Shown here piece by piece: positions 17,808 through 24,941 of a DNA stretch of 64,000 nt. Both the position numbers and the translations under genes were made by a program. Origin of the DNA: Clostridium sp. ZS2-4 (lineage in GTDB: Bacteria; Bacillota; Clostridia; Clostridiales; Clostridiaceae); assembly GCF_026719745.1 (NCBI RefSeq), contig NZ_JAPPRQ010000044.1, positions 1 through 64,000 on the forward strand, read 5' to 3'. How positions within the stretch are numbered: position 1 is the first letter of the stretch; each line of letters opens with the position of its first letter. The notes beneath the pieces are model-generated. The model made no database searches. It worked only from the letters and a program-made list of their open reading frames with translations, and had not been told where the DNA came from.

Positions 17808-18767
17808 ATGAAAGTCAGACTTGGTTATGTTGCAATTTCATTAAAGCTTCCTAAAGTAACATCATCTAGCAGCGTAACTTTTAAAACATATTCAAAATTA
17901 TCTTTTAAAGAGGAACAACTAAATAAATTAAAAAAGGTAACTCTGTCAAACTTAAATGATTTATATAAAATATTACAATACAACATAAAAAATCAAATAC
18001 ATTTTTATAGGATAACCTCTGCATTGATTCCATTAGCAAATCATCCTGAAGTTGAAGACTGGGATTACAGAAAAATATTTAATAAAGATTTTCAAGCTCT
18101 TGGTAAATTAATTAAGGAAAATAATCTTAGAGTAGACACTCATCCTGATCAATTTAATGTTATAAACAGTGTTAATGAAAATGTTGTGGAAAATACAAAA
18201 CAAAATTTATGGTTTCATGTACATCTATTTCAAGATATGAATTATGAACTGGGTAAAATGGTAATTCATATAGGTAGTGGTCAAGGTGGAAAAGAAAAAG
18301 CTATGAATAGATTCATAAATAATTTCAACAAATTTCCCAAAGAAATAACTGAAAAGCTGATACTTGAAAATGATGATAAAACCTTCACAGCAAATGATGT
18401 GTTAACCATTTGTAAAACACTTAACATACCTATGGTTTTAGACGCCCATCATCATATATGCAACAATGATAATGAACCCCTTTCTCATATACTTGAAAAT
18501 ATCTTAAATACATGGGATAAAGACATACTTCCACCTAAAGTTCATTTTTCCAGCCCTAAGAATGGTGAAAAAGACAGAAAACATGCAGATTACATTAATG
18601 CTGAAGACTTTATAAAATTTATTGATGAATGCAAAGTATTTAATAAAGATTTAGATGTAATGATTGAAGCAAAACAGAAAGACTTAGCTCTTTATAAACT
18701 AGTTGAGGATATTAAAGAGTTAAAAAAAGATTGGAAATGGATTGATAAAACCACATTTGAAACATAA
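17808..18767 (+). CDS. uvsE: UV DNA damage endonuclease
   Basis: Protein of 319 residues matching UVDE/UvsE, a TIM-barrel metal endonuclease that nicks 5' to UV photoproducts and starts alternative excision repair. The N-terminus MKVRLGYVAISL and IHFYRITSALIPLANHPE (near 65-82) are typical. Metal ligands are visible in DTHPDQFNVINS near 110, KMVIHIGSGQGGK near 148, LILENDD near 185, MVLDAHHH near 213, HFSSPK near 245 and VMIEAKQKD near 284. Length is as usual for the bacterial family. It is monocistronic; the stop codon lies inside a 21-bp terminator stem shared with the convergent Nudix gene. Confidence 0.95.
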   Translation: MKVRLGYVAISLKLPKVTSSSSVTFKTYSKLSFKEEQLNKLKKVTLSNLNDLYKILQYNIKNQIHFYRITSALIPLANHPEVEDWDYRKIFNKDFQALGKLIKENNLRVDTHPDQFNVINSVNENVVENTKQNLWFHVHLFQDMNYELGKMVIHIGSGQGGKEKAMNRFINNFNKFPKEITEKLILENDDKTFTANDVLTICKTLNIPMVLDAHHHICNNDNEPLSHILENILNTWDKDILPPKVHFSSPKNGEKDRKHADYINAEDFIKFIDECKVFNKDLDVMIEAKQKDLALYKLVEDIKELKKDWKWIDKTTFET

Positions 18768-18805
18768 CAGAATAAAAGTGCGTGGCACTTTTATTCTGTT
18801 ATGTT
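18761..18805. terminator. Bidirectional terminator overlapping two coding ends
   Basis: Perfect 21-bp stem 18761-18781 / 18785-18805 with a 3-nt loop. The left arm contains the uvsE stop codon and the right arm contains the last codons and stop of the Nudix gene. The apex is the mini-palindrome AAAAGTGC-GTG-GCACTTTT. Confidence 0.88.
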
Positions 18806-19390
18806 TTCCACAAATTTTTTAATTATAAGTGCCGTAAATCCCCATATTACATAATCACCATAAAGATAAAAGTATTGCTCAATTTTTCCTCTGCCAAATT
18901 TGTAATTTCTTCCACCTTCTATAAGATTAAAAGGAAAATTATCTTTTAAGTTTGGTCCAATTTCTAATTCATAACACATAGGTTCGTTTTCTAAAAAAAA
19001 CTTGAGAGGTACTTTAAATACATGATCTACTTCTTCTTTGTTTGGTTCAAAATGGTTAGTATGTAGTTCCGCTACAAATGGATACATTATATTCCTGTAA
19101 GGACTTATAAAATAATCCATTGGACCAATTAACTCAATATCATCCCTATTCACATTTAATTCCTCTTCAGTTTCTCTTATAGCTGCTTCCATTGGGGTTT
19201 CATTTTCTTCAATAGCTCCACCTGGCAGGGAAATATCGCCTGGCTGCCTTTTTAAGGTTAGTGCCCTTTTTTCAAATATTATGTATGTTTCTCCTTCTTC
19301 TTCCATCAATAATATCATTACTGCACTCTTCTTATATTCACCTATGAGTTTAGCTTTTCTCCCAGTAAAAATACTTTTAATTTTCTCCAT
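18791..19390 (-). CDS. Nudix hydrolase, CoA pyrophosphatase-like
   Basis: Protein of 199 residues with a canonical Nudix box near 60-82 (GGAIEENETPMEAAIRETEE, then ELNV), giving G-x5-E-x7-R-E-x-x-E-E. The context before it, KRALTLKRQPGDISLPGG, and the following IGPMDYFISPYRNIMYPFVAEL match the YeaB/NudL group that hydrolyses CoA and acyl-CoA pyrophosphate bonds. An AGGAGGT ribosome binding site precedes the ATG. It is a single gene facing uvsE. CoA-type substrate is inferred from the family; the box itself is certain. Confidence 0.88.
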   Translation of the reverse strand: MEKIKSIFTGRKAKLIGEYKKSAVMILLMEEEGETYIIFEKRALTLKRQPGDISLPGGAIEENETPMEAAIRETEEELNVNRDDIELIGPMDYFISPYRNIMYPFVAELHTNHFEPNKEEVDHVFKVPLKFFLENEPMCYELEIGPNLKDNFPFNLIEGGRNYKFGRGKIEQYFYLYGDYVIWGFTALIIKKFVENITE

Positions 19391-19540
19391 TTTTTACCTC
19401 CTGCACAATATGAATTTTATGTAAATTATGATTTTTTCTTTCATTTATCATCCTTTTTTTAGTTGTTCTATATATATTAAAATGGTATACTAAAATAGAA
19501 TTAAAATCTATATTAAATTTAAAACTAGGAGAGATGAATC

Positions 19541-20869
19541 TTGAGACGTAAATTATCAACTTTATTACTTACAATGATTTTTTTACTATCATTTTCTATG
19601 ACAGCATTTGCAAATAATGCTGATTTACCACAAATTTATGGAAAAACAGCTGTGGTAATCGACGCTGATACAGGAGAAATAATATATGCAAAAGGTATAG
19701 ATGAATCTCCAATGTATCCCGCAAGCACAACAAAACTTTTAACAGCATTATTACTTGCTGAAAACAAGAAACCTACAGATACTATTAAATATACTCCATC
19801 TGCTGCTTCACAACCTGAATATTCTTTGTACAACCTTGTAGGGAAAAGTAAAATTAGAGTTAATGACACTATGACTGCTGATGATGTAATGAAAGCACTC
19901 CTTTTATTTTCAGCAAATGACTCAGCATATATGATAGCTGATAGTGTTGCAGGAAGCCCAGAAAAATTTGAAGAAATGATGAATAACAAGATAAAAGAAT
20001 TAGGATTAAAAAATACCCATTTTGTAACGCCAAATGGATTGGACTCTGGTATAAGTGATCATTACACTTCTGCTTATGACTTAAGTGTAATAACTAGAAA
20101 TGCTTACAAAAATCCATGGGTAAGAAAAATTATAGGCACTAAAAAAGATAAAATTGAGATTTCTAATGGTACTCTAGCATATGTAGACAATAGAAATAAA
20201 CTATTAGGAGTTAAAATTGACACAGCTTATGCTGATAAAACAGGTATTGATCTAAATCAAATGCCTGCCTCTGATGCTATTTGTGTTGGTGGTAAAACTG
20301 GATACACTTCAAAAGCTGGAAGATGCCTTACAACTGTTTTTCAAAAAGATGGCAAGACCCTTATTGGAGTAGTGTTAAAATCAGTATATGACGCAAAGGA
20401 TTCTTATGTTTTTAATGATATGACTAAAATAATCAATTGGAGTTACACTGCTAAAAAAGCTCCTCTATATAAGGCTAATACCCAATTAAAAAATATTACT
20501 GTGAAATATAAACCTCTTAAAATTATAGGTCCTGAAAAAGAAATAAGCATACCTGTAATATTAAAAGAAGATGCTTTATATTATGAAAATGAAGTTAATA
20601 AAGCCGAAGTAAAAAGTGAATTTAAAATTCCTGATATAAATATTGGAAAATTAAGTACGGATAAAAGTATAGGAACTCTTGTGCTTAAAGAGAGAGATAC
20701 TTCCAAAAATTATGAATTATATCCAACAATTTCATCAAGTGATGTTATGAAACAAAACCTTCTTCTATATGTTGGTGCAGCAGTTGCTGTAATAGCAGCA
20801 ATTTTAGTAATTGTTCTTTTAGTGAAGCTAATAGCTAGAAGTGGAAAAAAACGTAGAAGAAGATTTTAA
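19541..20869 (+). CDS. D-alanyl-D-alanine carboxypeptidase (DacF/PBP5 type)
   Basis: Exported low-molecular-weight penicillin-binding protein of 442 residues that trims the terminal D-Ala of muropeptides. Signal peptide residues 1-25 end in AFA. S-x-x-K is PASTTKLLTALL near 60, S-x-N is SANDSAYM near 124, and K-T-G is GGKTGYTSKAGRC near 247. The C-terminal PBP5-like beta domain spans about 300-390. A membrane segment follows at about 400-428, then a polybasic tail (GKKRRRRF), so the protein is anchored at its C-terminus. The start codon is TTG with AGGAGA about nine bases upstream. An ATG seven bases before it is out of frame and stops after four codons. It is monocistronic, with a terminator at 20901. 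Confidence 0.92.
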   Translation: MRRKLSTLLLTMIFLLSFSMTAFANNADLPQIYGKTAVVIDADTGEIIYAKGIDESPMYPASTTKLLTALLLAENKKPTDTIKYTPSAASQPEYSLYNLVGKSKIRVNDTMTADDVMKALLLFSANDSAYMIADSVAGSPEKFEEMMNNKIKELGLKNTHFVTPNGLDSGISDHYTSAYDLSVITRNAYKNPWVRKIIGTKKDKIEISNGTLAYVDNRNKLLGVKIDTAYADKTGIDLNQMPASDAICVGGKTGYTSKAGRCLTTVFQKDGKTLIGVVLKSVYDAKDSYVFNDMTKIINWSYTAKKAPLYKANTQLKNITVKYKPLKIIGPEKEISIPVILKEDALYYENEVNKAEVKSEFKIPDINIGKLSTDKSIGTLVLKERDTSKNYELYPTISSSDVMKQNLLLYVGAAVAVIAAILVIVLLVKLIARSGKKRRRRF

Positions 20870-20900
20870 AAATTACAAAACAAATTAACAGTGACTATCA

Positions 20901-20945
20901 AAAGAACCGAAATATGTAATTTACTTATATTTAGGTTCTTTTTTT
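20901..20945 (+). terminator. Terminator after the carboxypeptidase gene
   Basis: AAAGAACC (20901-20908) pairs with GGTTCTTT (934-941 of the same block), followed by TTTTTG. It is 30 bases after the stop codon. Confidence 0.8.
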
Positions 20946-20949
20946 GTTT

Positions 20950-20980
20950 AAGTTTTGCATTAGCAAAATATCCTTCACTA
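20950..20980. repeat. TTTTGC mini-palindrome with CATCCTTCACT-like flank
   Basis: TTTTGC-ATTA-GCAAAA followed by TATCCTTCACTA. It closely matches the parts at 35332-35360 (GTTTTGCATTAGCAAAAC then ATCCTTCACT) and, inverted, 23883-23917. In all cases it lies 10 to 30 bases from a transcription terminator. Confidence 0.7.
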
Positions 20981-21030
20981 TGAATTATATATTTTTAACT
21001 ATTAATTAAATTTAAAATATTGTTAACCAT

Positions 21031-21070
21031 TTGACAACTATATTCATATATTGTAATATATGAATATAGT
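21031..21070 (+). promoter_or_regulatory. Promoter with overlapping 34-bp operator palindrome, ArsR gene
   Basis: The -35 TTGACA (21031-21036) and -10 TAATAT (21054-21059) are 17 bases apart, a consensus sigma-A promoter. A perfect inverted repeat of two 16-base arms (ACTATATTCATATATT and its complement) spans 21037-21070, covering the spacer and the -10. A bound repressor would block RNA polymerase directly. The palindrome is of the ArsR/SmtB kind, so autoregulation by the next gene is the natural reading. Confidence 0.85.
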
Positions 21071-21099
21071 AATTATGTGTTACTTGTGAGGTGAAAAAA

Positions 21100-21387
21100 A
21101 TGAATAACAACTTTGAAAAATACAACGAAACAGCTGAATTATTAAAAGTAATTGCACATCCTGTGCGTTTATGCATAATTAGAGGTTTGTTGCAAAAAGG
21201 CCAATGTAATGTAACAACAATGCAAAATTGCCTTGATGTTCCACAACCTACAGTGTCAAGACATCTCCAAAAACTAAAGAACTTAGGCATCATAAAAGGT
21301 GAAAGAAACGGACTTGAAATCAATTATAAAGTATGTAGTGAAAAGGTAATTAAATTGATTAATTTATTATTTGAAGAAGAAATTTAA
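21100..21387 (+). CDS. ArsR-family repressor, probable sulfur/persulfide sensor
   Basis: Winged-helix repressor of 95 residues. The recognition region is DVPQPTVSRHLQKLKNLGII near 46-65 with the wing GERNGLEINYKV. Four cysteines are present (C25 in RLCII, C36, C44, C79). C25 and C79 lie roughly where SqrR/BigR-type ArsR proteins carry the pair that forms a sulfur bridge; that match is inference, since no metal-box CVC motif is present. The start is the ATG at 21100 with GAGGTG six bases upstream; a GTG at 21091 overlaps that site. It sits 19 bases before the CoA-disulfide reductase fusion and behind a promoter covered by a palindromic operator, so it probably controls both genes. Confidence 0.85.
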   Translation: MNNNFEKYNETAELLKVIAHPVRLCIIRGLLQKGQCNVTTMQNCLDVPQPTVSRHLQKLKNLGIIKGERNGLEINYKVCSEKVIKLINLLFEEEI

Positions 21388-21406
21388 TTCGTAGGGAGGA
21401 TTTTTT

Positions 21407-23854
21407 ATGAGTAAAAAAATAGTAATCGTAGGCGGAGTAGCTGGTGGGGCTTCAGCTGCTGCTAGACTTAGAAGATTAGATGAACAAGCAGAAATCATCT
21501 TGTTTGAAAGGGGAAATCACATTTCCTTTGCTAACTGCGGATTGCCATACTACATTGGAGGTACTATTCAAGAAAGAGGAAATCTTTTAGTATCTACACC
21601 ACAGGATATGAAGGAAAAATTCAATATAGATGTAAGAATTCAAAGCGAAGTTATTAAAATAAATACTGATAAAAAAGAAGTTACTATTAATAGTTATGAT
21701 AAAGGAACTTATACAGAAACTTATGATTCTTTAATTTTATCCCCTGGTGCAAAGCCAATAAAACCTTCTATTGAAGGTATAGATAATGAGAGAATATTTA
21801 CATTAAGAAATATGGATGATACAGATAAAATCAAAGCTTATATAACTGAAAACAATATTTCTTCTGCAGTTGTTATTGGCGGTGGGTTCATAGGTGTTGA
21901 AATGGCTGAAAATCTTAATCATCAAAATATTAAGGTTACTCTAGTTGAAGCTGCTCCTCATATACTTGCTCCTTTTGATTATGATATGGTAACTATGGCT
22001 GAAAAAGAATTAGAAGATAATCACATAAATCTAGTTTTAAACAATGGTGTGAAATCTTTCTCAGACAATGGATATAAAGTTGATATCGCTCTAAACAGCG
22101 GTGAAAAATTAACTGCTGATATGGTTATTCTTGCTATAGGTGTAACCCCTGATGTGAAATTCCTTAAAGACACTAAACTGGAATTTGGTCCAAAAGAACA
22201 CATCATAGTTAATGAACATTTAGAAACTAATATAAAAGATGTTTACGCGGTTGGAGATGCTATAGAAATTGTTGACTTTGTAAACGGAAAGAAAAGTGCT
22301 GTTCCTCTAGCAGGACCTGCTAACAAACAAGGTAGAATTGTTGCTGACAATATTAGCGGAATTAAAACTACTTATAAATGCACACAAGGCACTTCTATTC
22401 TTAAAGTATGTGACTTGACTTGTGCAAGTACAGGTAATAATGAACGAACTTTACAAAAAAATAACATACCTTATAAGGTTATATATGTTTATCCTCAAAG
22501 CCATGCTTCATATTATCCTGGTGCAATGCCAATAACCTTAAAATTAATATTCAATGATCAAGGTAAAATATTAGGCGCACAAGCAATCGGATACGAAGGT
22601 GTCGATAAAAGAATTGATGATATTGCAGCGGTAATGAGATTAAATGGTACTGTAACTGATCTTACAGAACTTGAATTATGCTATGCTCCACCTTATTCTT
22701 CTGCAAAGGACCCTGTTAATATTGTGGGATATTATGCTGAAAATATTATAACTGGTAAATCTGAAGCTGTGCTTCCACGTGATATTGATGGAAGAGATAG
22801 AAATTCTATAATTCTTTTAGATGTTAGAACAGATTTAGAACAAGAAACTGGTTCTATCGATGGTTCAGTTCATATTCCATTACAACAGTTAAGAGCCAGA
22901 TTAAATGAACTAGATAAGAGTAAAGAAATTTGGACTTACTGTCAAATAGGTCTTAGAGGTTATTTAGCAGAAAGATTATTGAAACAGCTTGGATTTAAAG
23001 TTAAAAATGTTACAGGAGGATTTAAATTGTATATGTCTCAAAAATTCAAACCTAAAAAAATAAATACTTCAGAAGAGTTAGTTACCAATATTGAAAATCC
23101 TGAAGTAGCTGCTGGTGTAGTTAAAACTCTAGACGCTTGCGGTCTTTGCTGTCCTGGACCTTTAATGAGAGTTAAAGCTGCAGTTGACGAATTAAACCCT
23201 GGAGATATCTTAAATGTTTCAGCTTCCGACCCTGGTTTTTACGAAGATATTAAATCATGGTGCAAAAAAACAAATACAAAACTTATAGACCTGGGTAAGG
23301 AAAAAGGTATAATTAAAGCTACTTTAAAGAAAAATTGCGAAACTCCTTTAGTAGCAGCTAAAGAAATCACACCTGCTCCTGCACAGGATTCTCAAACTAT
23401 GGTTGTATTTAGTGGTGATCTTGATAAAGCTATTGCTTCATTTATTATAGCTAATGGTGCTGCTGCAATGGGCAAAAAAGTTACTTTATTCTTCACCTTC
23501 TGGGGAATAAATATTTTAAGAAAAAATGAAGCAATATCTGTTAAGAAAAACTTCATTGAAACAATGTTTGGTAAAATGATGCCTCGCGGAAGTGAGAAAT
23601 TAAAATTATCAAATATGAATATGGGTGGAATGGGTCCAAAAATGATAAGAGGCATAATGCAAAAACACAACGTAAATTCTCTTGAAGAACTTATGCAATC
23701 TGCTATAGACAACGGCGTTGAATTAGTTGCTTGCCAAATGTCTATGGATCTTCTAGGACTTAAATCAGAAGAATTAATCAATGGTGTTAAGTTTGGTGGA
23801 GTTGGCTATTACCTAGGTGAAGCTGATCAGTCTAATATAAATCTATTTATATAA
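21407..23854 (+). CDS. CoA-disulfide/persulfide reductase fused to rhodanese, TusA and DsrE-like domains
   Basis: Protein of 815 residues with four modules. Residues 1-450 are an FAD/NAD(P)H pyridine nucleotide-disulfide oxidoreductase of the CoADR type: GGVAGGASAAARLRR dinucleotide site, redox Cys44 in SFANCGLPYY, second GGGFIGVEMAENL site near 160. Residues about 460-550 are a rhodanese with active-site Cys in TYCQIGLRGY. Residues about 570-645 are TusA-like (LDACGLCCPGPLMRVKAA). Residues about 660-815 are DsrE/F-like (VVFSGDLDKAIASFIIANGA). Such fusions reduce CoA-persulfide or polysulfide and pass sulfane sulfur between Cys sites. It forms an operon with the ArsR gene; an autoregulated sulfur-stress unit is inferred. 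The GGGAGGA site is well placed. Confidence 0.9.
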   Translation: MSKKIVIVGGVAGGASAAARLRRLDEQAEIILFERGNHISFANCGLPYYIGGTIQERGNLLVSTPQDMKEKFNIDVRIQSEVIKINTDKKEVTINSYDKGTYTETYDSLILSPGAKPIKPSIEGIDNERIFTLRNMDDTDKIKAYITENNISSAVVIGGGFIGVEMAENLNHQNIKVTLVEAAPHILAPFDYDMVTMAEKELEDNHINLVLNNGVKSFSDNGYKVDIALNSGEKLTADMVILAIGVTPDVKFLKDTKLEFGPKEHIIVNEHLETNIKDVYAVGDAIEIVDFVNGKKSAVPLAGPANKQGRIVADNISGIKTTYKCTQGTSILKVCDLTCASTGNNERTLQKNNIPYKVIYVYPQSHASYYPGAMPITLKLIFNDQGKILGAQAIGYEGVDKRIDDIAAVMRLNGTVTDLTELELCYAPPYSSAKDPVNIVGYYAENIITGKSEAVLPRDIDGRDRNSIILLDVRTDLEQETGSIDGSVHIPLQQLRARLNELDKSKEIWTYCQIGLRGYLAERLLKQLGFKVKNVTGGFKLYMSQKFKPKKINTSEELVTNIENPEVAAGVVKTLDACGLCCPGPLMRVKAAVDELNPGDILNVSASDPGFYEDIKSWCKKTNTKLIDLGKEKGIIKATLKKNCETPLVAAKEITPAPAQDSQTMVVFSGDLDKAIASFIIANGAAAMGKKVTLFFTFWGINILRKNEAISVKKNFIETMFGKMMPRGSEKLKLSNMNMGGMGPKMIRGIMQKHNVNSLEELMQSAIDNGVELVACQMSMDLLGLKSEELINGVKFGGVGYYLGEADQSNINLFI

Positions 23855-23882
23855 CACCAAAAAAATCAAGGAATAAGGTACG

Positions 23883-23917
23883 AGGTACTAGGAAAAGATG
23901 TTTTGCTAAAGCAAAAC
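23883..23917. repeat. TTTTGC mini-palindrome with GTAC-type short repeats, inverted copy
   Basis: GTTTTGC-TAAA-GCAAAAC (23900-23917) is preceded by GGTACGAGGTACTAGGAAAA. Read on the minus strand, the order palindrome, then ACATCTTTTCC, then degenerate short repeats equals that at 20950 and 35332. A terminator follows at 23931. Confidence 0.7.
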
Positions 23918-23930
23918 TGCACTCAAATAA

Positions 23931-23976
23931 AAATAAAGTGTAAAGATAAAATTTTTCATCTTTGCACTTTATTTTT
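23931..23976. terminator. Bidirectional terminator
   Basis: AAATAAAGTGTAAAGAT (23931-23947) pairs with ATCTTTGCACTTTATTT (23958-23974) with one mismatch, followed by TTAG. It lies between the CoA-disulfide reductase fusion and the convergent CPBP protease gene. Confidence 0.82.
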
Positions 23977-23980
23977 AGTA

Positions 23981-24781
23981 TTAAAGTTCTACAAAGAAGT
24001 CATTAAAGGGCTCTCTCGTTCTGGCAATTCTATATAAATTTCTAAAGCTTACAAACAAAATTATAATTCCTATTGTAGTATAAATAGGTATATAGAACCT
24101 TGTTACTCCTTTTGAAAAGTTTATAAGTAAAGGCATGATAATTAATCCTAAAAGATTAAAAATTCCATGTGTTAATATAGATGTCCAAATTGAGTCACTC
24201 CATGTATAAACAATGGCCAGTATAACACCTAAAACTCCTGTATAAACTGCTTGAAAAGCATTTCCATGAAATAGTCCATAAATCAAAGCCTGAATTATTA
24301 TTGCAGAAAACACATCAATGTTTTCTCTTAATTTATTATAAATTATACCTCTAAACAGAATTTCTTCAAAAATGGGAACAAAAATCAACAGTCCTAAAAA
24401 TCCAATAATACCCTCTTTGCTCATAGAGTATATATTTACCTCAAACTTTGATATGGGACTGAGCATTAAAGTAAACCCAATAGTTAAAAAAATTATAGGC
24501 AGAATATACTTATACTTAAATTTTCTAAAATCACAGTATTTAATTAAATCTTCCTTTTCAAATTTAAATAGCAGATAATAAACAATAAAAGTTACTATAA
24601 TACTTACAGGCAGTGTTGTATAGCTGTATTTAATTACTAAATCATCAACTCCTTTTAAATCTTTTATATACAATTCTTTTTCCATGAACAAAATAGCGGC
24701 TGTAGTCACTAAAGACTGTAATAAAACATAAATAAAGAGATACTTTACAGTATAAAATACTAAACACAAAAACTTTTTCAC
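23981..24781 (-). CDS. CPBP-family intramembrane glutamic protease
   Basis: Polytopic membrane protein of 266 residues of the CPBP (CAAX protease/bacteriocin-processing, Abi) family. The active-site motifs are present: EEILFRG near 139 (E-E-x-x-x-R), GLFHG near 170, and THGIFNLLGL near 205. About seven to eight hydrophobic segments surround them. Family members cleave within membranes or confer self-immunity to bacteriocins; substrate here is unknown. The gene lies downstream of the three-gene ADP-ribosylglycohydrolase/YhaO/YhaN operon on the same strand, with a 160-bp gap that has no clear terminator, so partial cotranscription is possible. Confidence 0.85.
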   Translation of the reverse strand: MKKFLCLVFYTVKYLFIYVLLQSLVTTAAILFMEKELYIKDLKGVDDLVIKYSYTTLPVSIIVTFIVYYLLFKFEKEDLIKYCDFRKFKYKYILPIIFLTIGFTLMLSPISKFEVNIYSMSKEGIIGFLGLLIFVPIFEEILFRGIIYNKLRENIDVFSAIIIQALIYGLFHGNAFQAVYTGVLGVILAIVYTWSDSIWTSILTHGIFNLLGLIIMPLLINFSKGVTRFYIPIYTTIGIIILFVSFRNLYRIARTREPFNDFFVEL

Positions 24782-24941
24782 TATATTCCTCCTAAGCTAT
24801 AATATTAAAACTCATCTTAATACTTAATAATATTTTATTCATTTCATTAATAATACACCTTTAAGGATGTTTTGTAAATATTTTACATTTATTTCGTATC
24901 TCTTTTCTTATAGAACTTAAGTATTTTTAATGACCTTATTC

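Noticed and set aside
19377-19559. 60-codon minus-strand frame between the Nudix and carboxypeptidase genes
   Set aside because: It overlaps the start regions of both genes, lacks a ribosome binding site and looks like promoter DNA.
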